Below are positions 54,077-62,904 of a stretch of DNA of 64,000 bases, piece after piece (within the stretch, counting starts at the first letter, position 1; each line of letters starts with the position of its first letter). The DNA lies in NCBI RefSeq assembly GCF_900108085.1, contig NZ_FNVR01000006.1, forward strand, positions 62,001 through 126,000, written 5' to 3'. The notes below the pieces were generated by a model. It did no database searches and was not told where the DNA came from. It was given only the letters and a program-made list of their open reading frames with translations. Both the position numbers and the translations under genes were made by a program. This stretch comes from Algoriphagus boritolerans DSM 17298 = JCM 18970 (GTDB lineage: Bacteria; Bacteroidota; Bacteroidia; Cytophagales; Cyclobacteriaceae).

Positions 54077-55549
54077 TCAAAATATTCGATTCCGAAACTC
54101 CTGTTTCGTCGGGTTTTCCAAATCAATCAAATAGCCATTGACCACAGCATATTTCAACACACCTTCTTTGGCCAAAAAGAAATTGGGAACCGAGCCAGTC
54201 ATCCAACCCCCGGAAAATTTCTCTGTGGATTTCAAAACCAAAATTGGTAAGCCATGAATTTGTCGGACTTCTCCTGTCTTGACCTTCACTGCCAGATACC
54301 CTTGACGTAGCAAATCCATGGCTTCAGCTTCAGAGATTTTTTCCGCACTTTCGAAAGCTGTCGGGTAAACCTTCCCCTCCCTATATTGAAGTCCTGTGGC
54401 ATCCAAGGTCTCAAACCCGTAAAATACCTGCATATCACCCAAGTCCTCCACAGCCCCACTCATAAAATATCCTGCTTCATTTTCAGTTTCCCTTCTTCGG
54501 ATTGCCAAGTCTACCGGAAACCATTTGTCATTGACCTTAACCTGCATTTCGTTAATGATCAGGTCCATGAGCTGGAAACCGTTGTCTGGAATGGCAAAAT
54601 ACTGCTCGGTTGTGTATTTTTCATAGCCCTTGGTGGCAATCTGATGCAGGGCATTGAGGATAATCATAAAGTTGATCTTGCGGATGTACTGCTTCTCCGG
54701 ATCACCGAGATATCCACCCGATTCGATCAGGATCGTGCTTGTACCCCACTTTTGGATGTTGTCTCCGAAGGCCCGGGGTTCAAAGGCATCGTCATATTTG
54801 CCCACCTGACCAGGAATGAGTTCTTGGAGCAATTCATTCATTCCTGCGATGGTTTGCATGGCACGTCCTCTGACTTCATTGATTTCAGTCTCATAGTTAT
54901 AGGCTGGCGCCAAAAGGGAAATTGTGGCTTGTTTTGGCGTATTTACCACATTATAATAAATCTGCTGATCATGAAGATTGAATCCAAACTCAGGCTCAAA
55001 GTCATCTCTTGCCTTTTTCAAAATCACCGCCTCCGGCGAAATCTGCGAAATGGCATCCCGGTTTAAGTCGATATCCAGATTATTTCTCCGCTTGAAAGCA
55101 TCCGCTCCGTCGGGATTCAGCATCGGGATAAATTTCAGGTTGAGGCTTGATTTCAACAGGTTTCTCAAGTCATCATGTTCATCGCCCGAAGCTTCCAGAA
55201 AGTTGAAGAGATCAAAAAGAGCCATGGTAGCCGTACTCTCATTACCATGCATCTGAGACCAGAGCATGACCTTGGTTTTTCCATTGCCCCAAGTCATGCT
55301 GGAGATGCTTTTGCCCTCCACGGATTCGCCCAATTTCTCAATTTGAAAAGCTGTGGAATGCTTCTGAATCAAAACTTGAATATCGGCATGCTTAAATCGA
55401 CGCTGGGTGATGGACGGATCCCTGTATTTTTCAAAAGCGGCTTCCAAGCGGGCAGCGGGTAGTTTCTCATAGACAATCTGGGCTTGAATCTTACAGCTCG
55501 TCGCAAAAAACAGTAAAAAAAGGAAGTACACGTGGATCGAAATTTTCAT
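54077..55549 (-). CDS. M14-family zinc carboxypeptidase, exported
   Basis: 490 residues from the ATG at 55549. Signal peptide (about 1-24, possibly with a Cys at TSC, so a lipoprotein is possible). The metal site is HGNESTA with the later His in FNLHDQQIYY, the catalytic Glu in STILIESGGYLG, and substrate-binding Asn-Arg in DLNRDA. A beta-sandwich-like region follows the peptidase domain. By family it removes C-terminal residues from peptides or cell-wall stems outside the cytoplasm. The next gene upstream (the epimerase) is divergent. Confidence 0.88.
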   Translation of the reverse strand: MKISIHVYFLFLLFFATSCKIQAQIVYEKLPAARLEAAFEKYRDPSITQRRFKHADIQVLIQKHSTAFQIEKLGESVEGKSISSMTWGNGKTKVMLWSQMHGNESTATMALFDLFNFLEASGDEHDDLRNLLKSSLNLKFIPMLNPDGADAFKRRNNLDIDLNRDAISQISPEAVILKKARDDFEPEFGFNLHDQQIYYNVVNTPKQATISLLAPAYNYETEINEVRGRAMQTIAGMNELLQELIPGQVGKYDDAFEPRAFGDNIQKWGTSTILIESGGYLGDPEKQYIRKINFMIILNALHQIATKGYEKYTTEQYFAIPDNGFQLMDLIINEMQVKVNDKWFPVDLAIRRRETENEAGYFMSGAVEDLGDMQVFYGFETLDATGLQYREGKVYPTAFESAEKISEAEAMDLLRQGYLAVKVKTGEVRQIHGLPILVLKSTEKFSGGWMTGSVPNFFLAKEGVLKYAVVNGYLIDLENPTKQEFRNRIF

Positions 55550-55638
55550 AGAATTGGCGGTTGAATCACTGAATTTAAAACTAGCCAATCGAGTGAAATA
55601 AATTCATCTATTTTTGTCCAAGCTCAAAAAATCCTTCC

Positions 55639-56649
55639 ATGAACCTCAGCTACCAAGTCCTTGACCTTCCGCTCAAGCATACCTTTACCATTGCACATCA
55701 AAGCCGGGATGTGCAGGATACCCTGATCGTAAAGCTGGAAGAAAACGGGATCTACGGTTTGGGGGAATCCACGACCAATCCATTTTATGGAATGACCATC
55801 GAAAATATGGTTGCTTGCCTGGAGAAATTTAGGGAAATCGTGGAGGCTGGAAAGTGGGAAAGTCCCGAGCAACTTTGGGAATTGGGCAGGGAAGTCTTCG
55901 GCGAAAACCCATTTGCGCAATGTGCGCTCGATATGGCCGCATGGGATCTTTTCACCAAAAAGCAGGGCAAAAAATTGTATGAATTCTTGGGCTTAAATCC
56001 AGCAAAAATTCCCACCACCAACTTCACCATCGGAATAGACACGGTGGAGAAAATGGTGTCCAAAATGAAGGAAGTGGACTGGCCGATCTATAAAATCAAG
56101 CTTGGAACCGACAGCGATTTGGAAATTATCCGGGAGCTTAGAAAGCATACCAATTCCATTTTCCGGATCGATGCAAATTGTGCCTGGACAGCGGAGCAAG
56201 CGATCCGAAACTCTGAAGAATTGGCAAAACTCGGAGTAGAATTTATGGAGCAACCGCTGGGAAAAGATGATTTGGAAGGAATGAAAGAGGTGTTCAAGCA
56301 TTCCAAACTTCCGGTGATGGCGGATGAAAGCTGCATCGTGGAATCAGACGTCAAGAAATGTCACGGCTTATTCCATGCAATCAATGTCAAGCTGGTCAAG
56401 GCAGGAGGAATTACGCCGGGACTTCGAATGATCCATGAAGCCAAGTCACTCGGCATGAAAACGATGGTGGGTTGCATGACCGAATCCTCGGTGGGAATCA
56501 CAGCCATCGCCCATATCGCTCCGCTGCTGGACTATGTAGATATGGATGGAGCGATGCTCCTGACTAAAGATCCGGCAAAAGGGGTGAAGATAACTCCCGA
56601 ACAGGTTAAGTTTCCTGACGGTCCAGGGATCGGGGCGGAGTTGGTTTGA
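55639..56649 (+). CDS. Dipeptide epimerase (enolase superfamily)
   Basis: 336 residues. Muconate-lactonizing subgroup: the KIKLG strand with the acid/base Lys, metal ligands in RIDANCAWT (Asp), FMEQPL (Glu) and MADESC (Asp), the second Lys in NVKLVKAGG, and the terminal GCMTESSVG / DGAMLL segment, which in L-Ala-D/L-Glu epimerases contacts the dipeptide. It interconverts L-Ala-D-Glu and L-Ala-L-Glu or similar dipeptides, often in murein-peptide recycling. The divergent M14 peptidase could supply such peptides; this link is inferred. Confidence 0.88.
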   Translation: MNLSYQVLDLPLKHTFTIAHQSRDVQDTLIVKLEENGIYGLGESTTNPFYGMTIENMVACLEKFREIVEAGKWESPEQLWELGREVFGENPFAQCALDMAAWDLFTKKQGKKLYEFLGLNPAKIPTTNFTIGIDTVEKMVSKMKEVDWPIYKIKLGTDSDLEIIRELRKHTNSIFRIDANCAWTAEQAIRNSEELAKLGVEFMEQPLGKDDLEGMKEVFKHSKLPVMADESCIVESDVKKCHGLFHAINVKLVKAGGITPGLRMIHEAKSLGMKTMVGCMTESSVGITAIAHIAPLLDYVDMDGAMLLTKDPAKGVKITPEQVKFPDGPGIGAELV

Positions 56650-56731
56650 GGGAGTGGAAGTAGGGAGGTAGGGAAGTAAGGAGGTTTGGGAGGTTTGGGA
56701 GAATGGAAGTCGGTAGGTTGGAAGGTGAGGT
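56650..56731 (+). repeat. Purine-rich GGGAGGT tract
   Basis: About 80 bp of almost only G, A and T on the plus strand, with repeated GGGAGGT/GGAAGT units and at least five GGG runs. It follows the epimerase stop. The GGG runs might allow a quadruplex, but several loops exceed 7 nt. Confidence 0.5.
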
Positions 56732-56800
56732 TTGATTTTTTCCTATTACTACACCATCCATCAAGATTGATTTTCGTTAACTTGAAATAAAATAGAAAAG

Positions 56801-57040
56801 ATGGATGTAGCTGCACTAAAATTAGACTTGATTCAATGGTTAGCCCAAATTCAAGATGAATCACTTCTGAAAAAGATCCAATTTATTAGAGATTCTAAAG
56901 AAGAGAATTTAGAATTATCTGAAGAACAGCTTTTGGAATTGGACCAGAGATTGGAAAAATATGAGCGTGGGGAAATGAATTTTTCGTCATGGGAAAAAGT
57001 GAAAGAGCGGGTGAAAAACAGAGCCAAAAATGAAATTTGA
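56801..57040 (+). CDS. Antitoxin-like protein of a decayed ParE module
   Basis: 79 residues. The N terminus LKLDLIQWLAQIQDESLLKKI resembles that of the 26506 protein, the two sharing an L-D-L-I-x-W-L-x-x-x-Q-D-E pattern, and the charged C-terminal helix (RLEKYERGEMNFSSWEKVKERVK) would contact a ParE toxin. It overlaps the broken ParE gene by 11 bp. As the toxin has a stop codon, the antitoxin is probably maintained by chance or by regulating other genes. Confidence 0.75.
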   Translation: MDVAALKLDLIQWLAQIQDESLLKKIQFIRDSKEENLELSEEQLLELDQRLEKYERGEMNFSSWEKVKERVKNRAKNEI

Positions 57041-57329
57041 GGTTCATCTTTCTGATGAAGCTGAAGAGGACATTATTAAATCTTTTGTTTGGTATGAAAA
57101 GAAACAGTCTGGACTAGGTGATGAGTTTTAAGCCGAAATCCAGAATTCATTTCAGCTTATTACCAAGAGTCCAGAATCCTATCGAATTCGGTATAGACAA
57201 AAAGTGAGAGCTTTCGTAGTTGATCGATTTCCATTTTTGATTTTATATATAATGAAGGAAAATAGGGTGAATGTTGTTTCAGTTTTTCATACCAGCAGAA
57301 ATCCTAAAACTTGGAAGAAGCGTGTTTAA
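57030..57329 (+). pseudogene. ParE/RelE toxin gene interrupted by an in-frame TAA
   Basis: From the ATG at 57030 the frame encodes MKFEVHLSDEAEEDI and SFVWYEKKQSGLGDEF, then TAA at 57129-57131. It continues unbroken with AEIQNSFQLITKSPESY and RQKVRAFVVDRFPFLILY, and VFHTSRNPKTWKKRV to a final TAA. The whole reads as a normal ~98-residue ParE, where the stop position would hold a residue such as Tyr, Lys or Leu between DEF and AEI. A single nonsense change therefore inactivates an otherwise preserved toxin. Confidence 0.85.
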
Positions 57330-57339
57330 CTTTTTCAAT

Positions 57340-57373
57340 AAAAAAAAATCCCGCAGCCTCTCTACCACGGGAT
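57340..57373 (-). terminator. Rho-independent terminator of the two-component operon
   Basis: On the minus strand ATCCCG and CGGGAT pair across a 14-nt loop, followed by eight or more T. It lies about 40 bp after the response-regulator stop codon. Confidence 0.8.
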
Positions 57374-57415
57374 CTTTCAGTCTAGAATCTTGTGTCTGAT
57401 GTCTTGCGTCTTAAA

Positions 57416-58111
57416 TCATCCTTCCCCCACAATCAGCTTAAATCCTTCCCCATGCACCGTGATGATCTGCACTTTGGGATCGTCTTTAAGTATTTTTCGG
57501 ATTTTGCTCAGGTACACGTCCATGGAGCGCGCATTGAAGTAGCTGTCGTCCCCCCAGATTTGCTTGAGTGCATGACTTCGGTTGACCAGTTTATTGATCT
57601 CCGAAGCAAGGAGTCGGATCAACTCGTTTTCCTTAGAAGTCAACTTATGTCTGCCCTCCGGTCCTTCGATAAATTGCTCATCGTAGTGTAACACAAAGTC
57701 GCCAAACGTATAGGTTTTCAACGCGGAAATTTCTGTTGACTTTTGCGTTCTGCGGAGGATTGCAGTGATACGAAGTAATAATTCCTCCATGCTGAAAGGC
57801 TTGGTGAGGTAATCGTCCGCACCGATTTTAAGGCCTTCGATGATGTCGTCTTTTTGATTTTTCGCAGTCAAAAAGAGGATGGGAAGATTTTCCTGTACTT
57901 TCTTTATTTCCTTGGCCAGTGTAAAGCCATCCTTCTTTGGCATCATGATATCCAATAGGCAAAGGTCATATTTGTCCTTTTTGAATTTATTCCAGCCTTC
58001 TTCCCCATCTCTGCAGAGTGTGGGTTCGTAGCCTTTCATTTCCAGATATTCCTTTAAGATATCTCCCAAGTTGGGATCATCTTCTACGACTAATAGTTTG
58101 GCCTTGCTCAT
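57416..58111 (-). CDS. OmpR-family response regulator (RprY-like)
   Basis: 231 residues. Receiver domain: acidic pocket Glu10/Asp11/Asp12, phospho-acceptor Asp54 (LLDIMMP), Thr82 and Lys104 (LTKPF). The C-terminal winged helix (from about 135) has LTSKENELIRLLAS and the recognition region HALKQIWGDDSYFNARSMDVYLSKIRKIL. It is encoded downstream of, and overlaps by 4 bp, its sensor kinase. The pair resembles Bacteroides RprX/RprY; target genes are unknown. Confidence 0.92.
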   Translation of the reverse strand: MSKAKLLVVEDDPNLGDILKEYLEMKGYEPTLCRDGEEGWNKFKKDKYDLCLLDIMMPKKDGFTLAKEIKKVQENLPILFLTAKNQKDDIIEGLKIGADDYLTKPFSMEELLLRITAILRRTQKSTEISALKTYTFGDFVLHYDEQFIEGPEGRHKLTSKENELIRLLASEINKLVNRSHALKQIWGDDSYFNARSMDVYLSKIRKILKDDPKVQIITVHGEGFKLIVGEG

Positions 58112-59829
58112 TGCTTTTTGGGTAGGTTAACGGTGAAGGTACTTCCTTTTCCGGGTTCTGAGTGTACGTGAATTTCACCTTTGTGGGCTTCTAACATCGT
58201 TTTCACATAGGATAGTCCAAGACCAAAGCCTTTGACATCGTGTACATTTCCGGTAGGAACTCGATAAAATTTATCAAAAATCTTTTTCAGGGCGTCTTTG
58301 GTCATTCCGATTCCCTGATCCTGAATACTTACTAAAATCTGGTCTCCCTGTTCCCAGGCCTCGACTCGGATGACTGGATTTTCCCTGGAATACTTATTAG
58401 CATTGTCCAGGAGGTTGTTGAAGATGTGGGTGAGGTGAAATGCATCCCCTTCGATCTCGGGATTTCTGAGCTTGTTGACAAAATTGATTTTGCCTCCCCG
58501 CTTCTCCACCTGCAAACTGATATGGTCTACGTTGCTTTCCAGCAATTCGGACATATCAATCGTTTCGATCTTGAGCTGAAAGTCCTTTTTATCCAACGCC
58601 GCAGCCTGAAGAACTTTTTCCACCTGTGAGACCAAGCGTTTGTTTTCATCCTTGATGATACCGAGGTACCGGGTTCGGAATTTATCCTGAGTGGAGAGTT
58701 CCGGGTCCTGAAGGGCCTCCACGGCAAGACTCACTGTGGCAAGTGGTGTCTTGAACTCGTGAGTCATGTTATTGATGAAATCATTCTTGATCTTGGATAG
58801 GGCCTTTTGGCGGATAATCACTTTGATCGCATAGATAAAACAAAAAATAATCACCAGAATAAAGACGATAGAACTGAAGATCGGCAGCCAAACCTGACGG
58901 ATGACGTGATTGTTTTTCTCAGGGAAAAAGATGAACAGGAAATTGTCCTTTCCCAAAATATCATTCGGAAAGAGTTTTGCCTGTACGCCGTAATTCTTCA
59001 GTCTCAAAGGGTCCATGACCATACCTATGGGTATAATTTCTTCTTTATCATTCATCAAGCCCAATTCAAAATCTTCGGCTATTCCTTTTTCAATAAGTCG
59101 CTTTTTTAACATTTGCCTCACACTTCCGGTATCCAGGCGATCCAATATTTCCCGCTGTCCCTCTGCCAACTCTGCAAATGCCTGATTCCACAACTCAATC
59201 TTTAAATTGGTTTTGCGAATTTTCTCTATTGCATCAGCTGGCAAATTGATCTCCGTAAGTGCCTCTGAAACCACTACCTGCGATTGTACACGTTGCCTCA
59301 AAAATCCCTGACTCTTACTCAGATATTCCAGCTGTCTTTCTTTTTCCTGAAGTAGGATTTGCATCTCATCCGGGGTAAACATGGTCGAAGCAATCTCCGG
59401 AGTCATGTAGGTGAAAAAATTTTCCAACTCAGAGAGAATTGAAATATCCACCCCACGGGATAATAACATCCTGCGAAAGGTAGCACTTACTTGCGGGGCA
59501 GGAAGTGCCAGCATGGTATCTACAAGGGATGGACGGCTATACCGCTGGGAGGTTTGGATCTGTAATTCAATCGGATCAATCGGGTCAATTTTCTTGAAAA
59601 TGGTCTGCTGTAGCGCTGAATCCTGAATAAGCTGACTCAGCAGGACATCACTCGTTTCCCCTTTTTCCAACTCAGTAATCGTACTGGAAAGCACCTGAAG
59701 CACATTCTGGTCGAATCGCTCCTGATTAATTCGAACAGCATTTCTGACCCAATAGTATTGAAACCCCATCAAGCCAAAGCTTGCCAGCGACATCAGGACT
59801 ACGATCAGTGTAATACTTCCCTTGCTCAT
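58108..59829 (-). CDS. Membrane sensor histidine kinase (RprX-like)
   Basis: 573 residues. Two membrane helices, about 5-27 and 313-335, enclose a ~285-residue periplasmic sensor region that is helical and rich in Gln and Leu. Then the HisKA box NNMTHEFKTPLATVSLAVEAL with phospho-His, and HATPase motifs: NNLLDNANKYS (N box), DQGIGMTKD (G1) and GFGLGLSYVK (G2). No PAS or HAMP domain is evident between the second helix and HisKA. It phosphorylates the response regulator encoded after it (ATGA overlap). Confidence 0.93.
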   Translation of the reverse strand: MSKGSITLIVVLMSLASFGLMGFQYYWVRNAVRINQERFDQNVLQVLSSTITELEKGETSDVLLSQLIQDSALQQTIFKKIDPIDPIELQIQTSQRYSRPSLVDTMLALPAPQVSATFRRMLLSRGVDISILSELENFFTYMTPEIASTMFTPDEMQILLQEKERQLEYLSKSQGFLRQRVQSQVVVSEALTEINLPADAIEKIRKTNLKIELWNQAFAELAEGQREILDRLDTGSVRQMLKKRLIEKGIAEDFELGLMNDKEEIIPIGMVMDPLRLKNYGVQAKLFPNDILGKDNFLFIFFPEKNNHVIRQVWLPIFSSIVFILVIIFCFIYAIKVIIRQKALSKIKNDFINNMTHEFKTPLATVSLAVEALQDPELSTQDKFRTRYLGIIKDENKRLVSQVEKVLQAAALDKKDFQLKIETIDMSELLESNVDHISLQVEKRGGKINFVNKLRNPEIEGDAFHLTHIFNNLLDNANKYSRENPVIRVEAWEQGDQILVSIQDQGIGMTKDALKKIFDKFYRVPTGNVHDVKGFGLGLSYVKTMLEAHKGEIHVHSEPGKGSTFTVNLPKKQ

Positions 59830-59971
59830 ATCGCAAATTTAAAGTGATTCACAGGTGGCGGGTAGCTGTTAACATGTTTTAACTCAGGGCTATTTTGCAG
59901 ATTTCCCAATTTTGAACAACCGAGGCCACAGACGGTTATCCCTTCAATATTTTCTTAATTACACTAAATCC

Positions 59972-60006
59972 AAAAAAAGGAAGGGTATTAGCCTTCCTTT
60001 TTTTTT
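59972..60006 (+). terminator. Intrinsic-terminator-like hairpin in the lysA leader
   Basis: AAGGAAGG / CCTTCCTT with flanking A and T runs, loop GTATTAG, then nine T. It lies 43 bp before the lysA start and after the divergent kinase promoter region, with no plus-strand gene upstream. It could be an attenuator of lysA or the end of a short unannotated RNA. Confidence 0.65.
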
Positions 60007-60048
60007 GATTGGGTAACTTGCGGCCTCAAATCTTAAAACCTATTTTCA

Positions 60049-61272
60049 GTGCAAAATCCTTCGCACATCCAAGGTGTCTCATTAGCCGCTCTGGCAGACG
60101 AATTTGGAACTCCAGCTTACATTTATGATGGTGAAAAAATCACCACTCAAGTGAAGACACTTCAAGAGGCTTTTTCTACCGTTCCTCTGAAAATCAAGTA
60201 TGCCACAAAGGCACTTTCCAATATCAACATTTTAAAATTAATCCGTAAGGCTGGTGCGGGCATTGACGCAGTATCCATTGAAGAAGTGAAGCTGGGAATG
60301 ATGGCGGGCTATTCTCCCGAGGAAATCATGTACACACCGAGTGGAGTAGGATTTGAAGAAATCCGAGAAGCCGTCAAACTTGGAATCATGATCAATCTGG
60401 ACAGCCTTCCGTTGATGGAAGAATTTGGTCAGATTTATGGAAATACAGTCCCTGCATGTATCCGGATCAATCCTCACATTATGGCTGGAGGTAATATAAA
60501 AATTTCCACGGGTCATAAGGAAAGTAAATTCGGTATCTCCATCGAACAGTTGCCACAGATCCTGAAGAAGGTTTCCAACTATAAACTTCAAATAATTGGG
60601 CTTCACATCCACACCGGTTCGGATATTTTGGATGCCGAAGTATTTCTCAGGGGGGGCAATGTGCTTTTTGAAGCGGCGATGAAATTTGCTGATTTGAAAT
60701 TCCTTGATTTTGGAGGGGGATTCAAAGTGGCCTACAAGCCCAATGATATTTCTACTGACATCATGGAAGTGGGCAAGAAAGTCGGAGAAGCTTTCCAGGA
60801 ATTCTGTTTGCGGTATGGACGACAACTTGAACTTTGGCTTGAGCCGGGAAAATTTCTGGTAAGTGAAGCAGGATATCTCTTGGTCAAAGCCAATGTGGTC
60901 AAGGAATCCACCAGCGTAACGTTTGTGGGCGTGGATTCAGGACTGAATCATCTGATCAGACCCATGATGTATGATGCTTACCACGAAGTGTATAACCTGA
61001 GCAATCCTGAAGGAAAAAAAGCCAAGTACAATGTAGTCGGGTACATCTGTGAGACAGACACCATCGCTGCACATCGGGAATTGACCGAAGTGAAAGCCGG
61101 AGATTTACTCGTCATCAAAAACGCCGGTGCCTATGGTTTCAGTATGGCCTCCAATTACAACTCCAGACTTAGACCTCCCGAAATTTTAATCTGGGGAGGT
61201 AAAGCACATCAAATCCGTAAGCGCGAAAATTTTGAGGACTTGATCAGAAATCAAGAAATCCTTGATATTTAG
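60049..61272 (+). CDS. lysA: Diaminopimelate decarboxylase
   Basis: 407 residues, beginning at a GTG; the next in-frame ATG is inside the conserved domain. PLP barrel: KIKYATKALSN with the Schiff-base Lys, the HIHTGSDI strand, FLDFGGGF, and ELWLEPGKFLV; the C-terminal domain has YICETDTIA with the catalytic Cys-Glu and AYGFSMASNYN. It converts meso-DAP to lysine, the last step of lysine synthesis, so supports both protein and cell-wall pathways. The leader contains a terminator-like hairpin. Confidence 0.95.
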   Translation: MQNPSHIQGVSLAALADEFGTPAYIYDGEKITTQVKTLQEAFSTVPLKIKYATKALSNINILKLIRKAGAGIDAVSIEEVKLGMMAGYSPEEIMYTPSGVGFEEIREAVKLGIMINLDSLPLMEEFGQIYGNTVPACIRINPHIMAGGNIKISTGHKESKFGISIEQLPQILKKVSNYKLQIIGLHIHTGSDILDAEVFLRGGNVLFEAAMKFADLKFLDFGGGFKVAYKPNDISTDIMEVGKKVGEAFQEFCLRYGRQLELWLEPGKFLVSEAGYLLVKANVVKESTSVTFVGVDSGLNHLIRPMMYDAYHEVYNLSNPEGKKAKYNVVGYICETDTIAAHRELTEVKAGDLLVIKNAGAYGFSMASNYNSRLRPPEILIWGGKAHQIRKRENFEDLIRNQEILDI

Positions 61273-61488
61273 GCCTAACTGCTTTTTTCTAAGTGTTTGG
61301 TATAATTATTGACAATTATTGCTGGTCAAGAAGCGAAATGCACTTTTGATTCGTTTCATGGTAAGTTATGGAACCATTTGATTGCTCGCCCAATCCTAAG
61401 CCCTAGTAGTTTCATTGTCTTATTTCAAAATATCTTATCACTGACAAAGTATTGGTTTTAACTTTGTTGTGTGATTGTGGATTAGTTT

Positions 61489-62529
61489 ATGCTGAGGAAA
61501 TTTATAGGGATTTGGATTGTATTGCTTGGGCTCTTGGAAGGTACTTCCCTGAGAGCTCAGGATGTGCAGTACTCCCAATTTTACGCAGCACCTCTTTACT
61601 TGAATCCTGCCCTTACAGGAGCTTCAGAACTCACCCGAGTCGGTGTGAATTACCGAAATCAGTGGCCTGGACTCGATCACAGTTTCAATTCCTACTCCGC
61701 CTACATTGACCACTACATTTTTGATTACAACAGTGGAATTGGCTTAATTTTCAACGGAAACCAGGAAACGCTTGCCAACCTTTCCACCAATGAAATCGGA
61801 TTGAGTTATTCCTATCGCCTGAGATTGAGCGAGAAGTTTTTTTTCCGGCTTGGAGCACAGGCGAGCTACATGCAGCGAGACGCATTCTTCTCGGATCTTG
61901 TATTCGGTTCCATGATAGACATTGTCAATGGTACGGTAGGAGGCATTACGGATGAGCTTAACGGTATCCCGCTGGACAGTCGTCACTCTTTTGTGGACTA
62001 TGCAGTGGGCGGTATGTTCTACAACGACAAGTTCTGGCTGGGTGCATCCGCACACCACCTTACAGAGCCCAATATTTCTTTTATAGATGATCGGAGCAGC
62101 GTCTTACCCATGAAAGTTTCCCTTCAGGGAGGCTATAAAATAGATTTGGTACCCGGCAGCAGAGACTACTTTACACACAACTACCAGGAGCGATCCATCG
62201 CTTTCGCATTCAACTATAAAGAACAAGACCCATTCAGCCAATTGGACGTCGGGGCCCAATTATTCCTCCAGCCTCTTGTTTTAGGCTTATGGTATCGAGG
62301 TCTCCCAACCAAAAACAGTCTTCCAAACAACGAAGCCTTTATTGGTTTGGTAGGTGTAGCGCTCGAGTCCGGCCTTGACATTGGGTACTCCTATGACGTA
62401 ACCACCTCAAAACTTGGACAGCGAAATAGTGGTGGAGCACATGAAATATCGATCCGATACACTTTTTTGTGGGGAGATCCCCGTGAACGAAACCAACGAT
62501 CCCGCGTAATACCTTGCTTTAGGTATTGA
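61489..62529 (+). CDS. PorP/SprF-family type IX secretion membrane protein
   Basis: 346 residues with a signal peptide (about 1-24, ending LRAQ). DVQYSQFYAAPLYLNPALTGA is the family signature, followed by beta strands of a small barrel (GVNYRNQWPGL, GLIFNGNQ, FRLGAQASYMQRD) to the C terminus. Such proteins are outer-membrane partners needed for secretion or attachment of the adhesin encoded immediately downstream, as SprF is for SprB in Flavobacterium. A terminator hairpin follows, so the adhesin may be transcribed separately or by readthrough. Confidence 0.9.
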   Translation: MLRKFIGIWIVLLGLLEGTSLRAQDVQYSQFYAAPLYLNPALTGASELTRVGVNYRNQWPGLDHSFNSYSAYIDHYIFDYNSGIGLIFNGNQETLANLSTNEIGLSYSYRLRLSEKFFFRLGAQASYMQRDAFFSDLVFGSMIDIVNGTVGGITDELNGIPLDSRHSFVDYAVGGMFYNDKFWLGASAHHLTEPNISFIDDRSSVLPMKVSLQGGYKIDLVPGSRDYFTHNYQERSIAFAFNYKEQDPFSQLDVGAQLFLQPLVLGLWYRGLPTKNSLPNNEAFIGLVGVALESGLDIGYSYDVTTSKLGQRNSGGAHEISIRYTFLWGDPRERNQRSRVIPCFRY

Positions 62530-62589
62530 TTTTCAAGCAAAAATCCGCTCGAACGAAAAAAATTTGAAAATATTTTAAATTTTTTTTTG

Positions 62590-62613
62590 AGGCCTGTTTT
62601 ACAGGCCTTTTTT
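62590..62613 (+). terminator. Rho-independent terminator after the SprF-like gene
   Basis: Perfect 7-bp stem AGGCCTG / CAGGCCT with a TTTTA loop and a trailing T run, about 60 bp after the stop codon. Confidence 0.82.
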
Positions 62614-62733
62614 CATTTCATACCCCTAAAAAAGTATCACCAAAACAGTTTTTTTAATTATAAGACATTTTAAAGAAAAATTATACTTTTCTAAGTCTGG
62701 CATTTCATTTACATCATAGTTCATCACACTTGG

Positions 62734-62856
62734 AAAATAGAATTTTTAGGTTCTATTTTCATGAAATCGGCATTTATAAAGAATTTCATTTTGTTGTATA
62801 TGACTTACAAAAAATATTATTCTTAAAAATAAAATACACAAAATGGTTTTTGTAAG
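62734..62856 (+). promoter_or_regulatory. AT-rich leader with nested inverted repeats before the SprB-like gene
   Basis: In the ~290 bp between the terminator and the SprB-like ATG there are two clean inverted repeats: AAAATAGAA / TTCTATTTT (62734-62742 and 62751-62759) and CTTACAAAAA / TTTTTGTAAG (62804-62813 and 62847-62856). The region carries no ORF on the plus strand that I can support. It may be a regulated promoter or a structured 5' leader for the adhesin. Confidence 0.45.
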
Positions 62857-62904
62857 ACAAAAATCTAATGCTGAAAGAGTCGATTCAAGTGATGAAGTGC
62901 AAAA

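Noticed and set aside
59830-60048. Lysine riboswitch before lysA
   Set aside because: Too short for the L-box fold and lacks its conserved junctions; only a terminator-like hairpin is seen.
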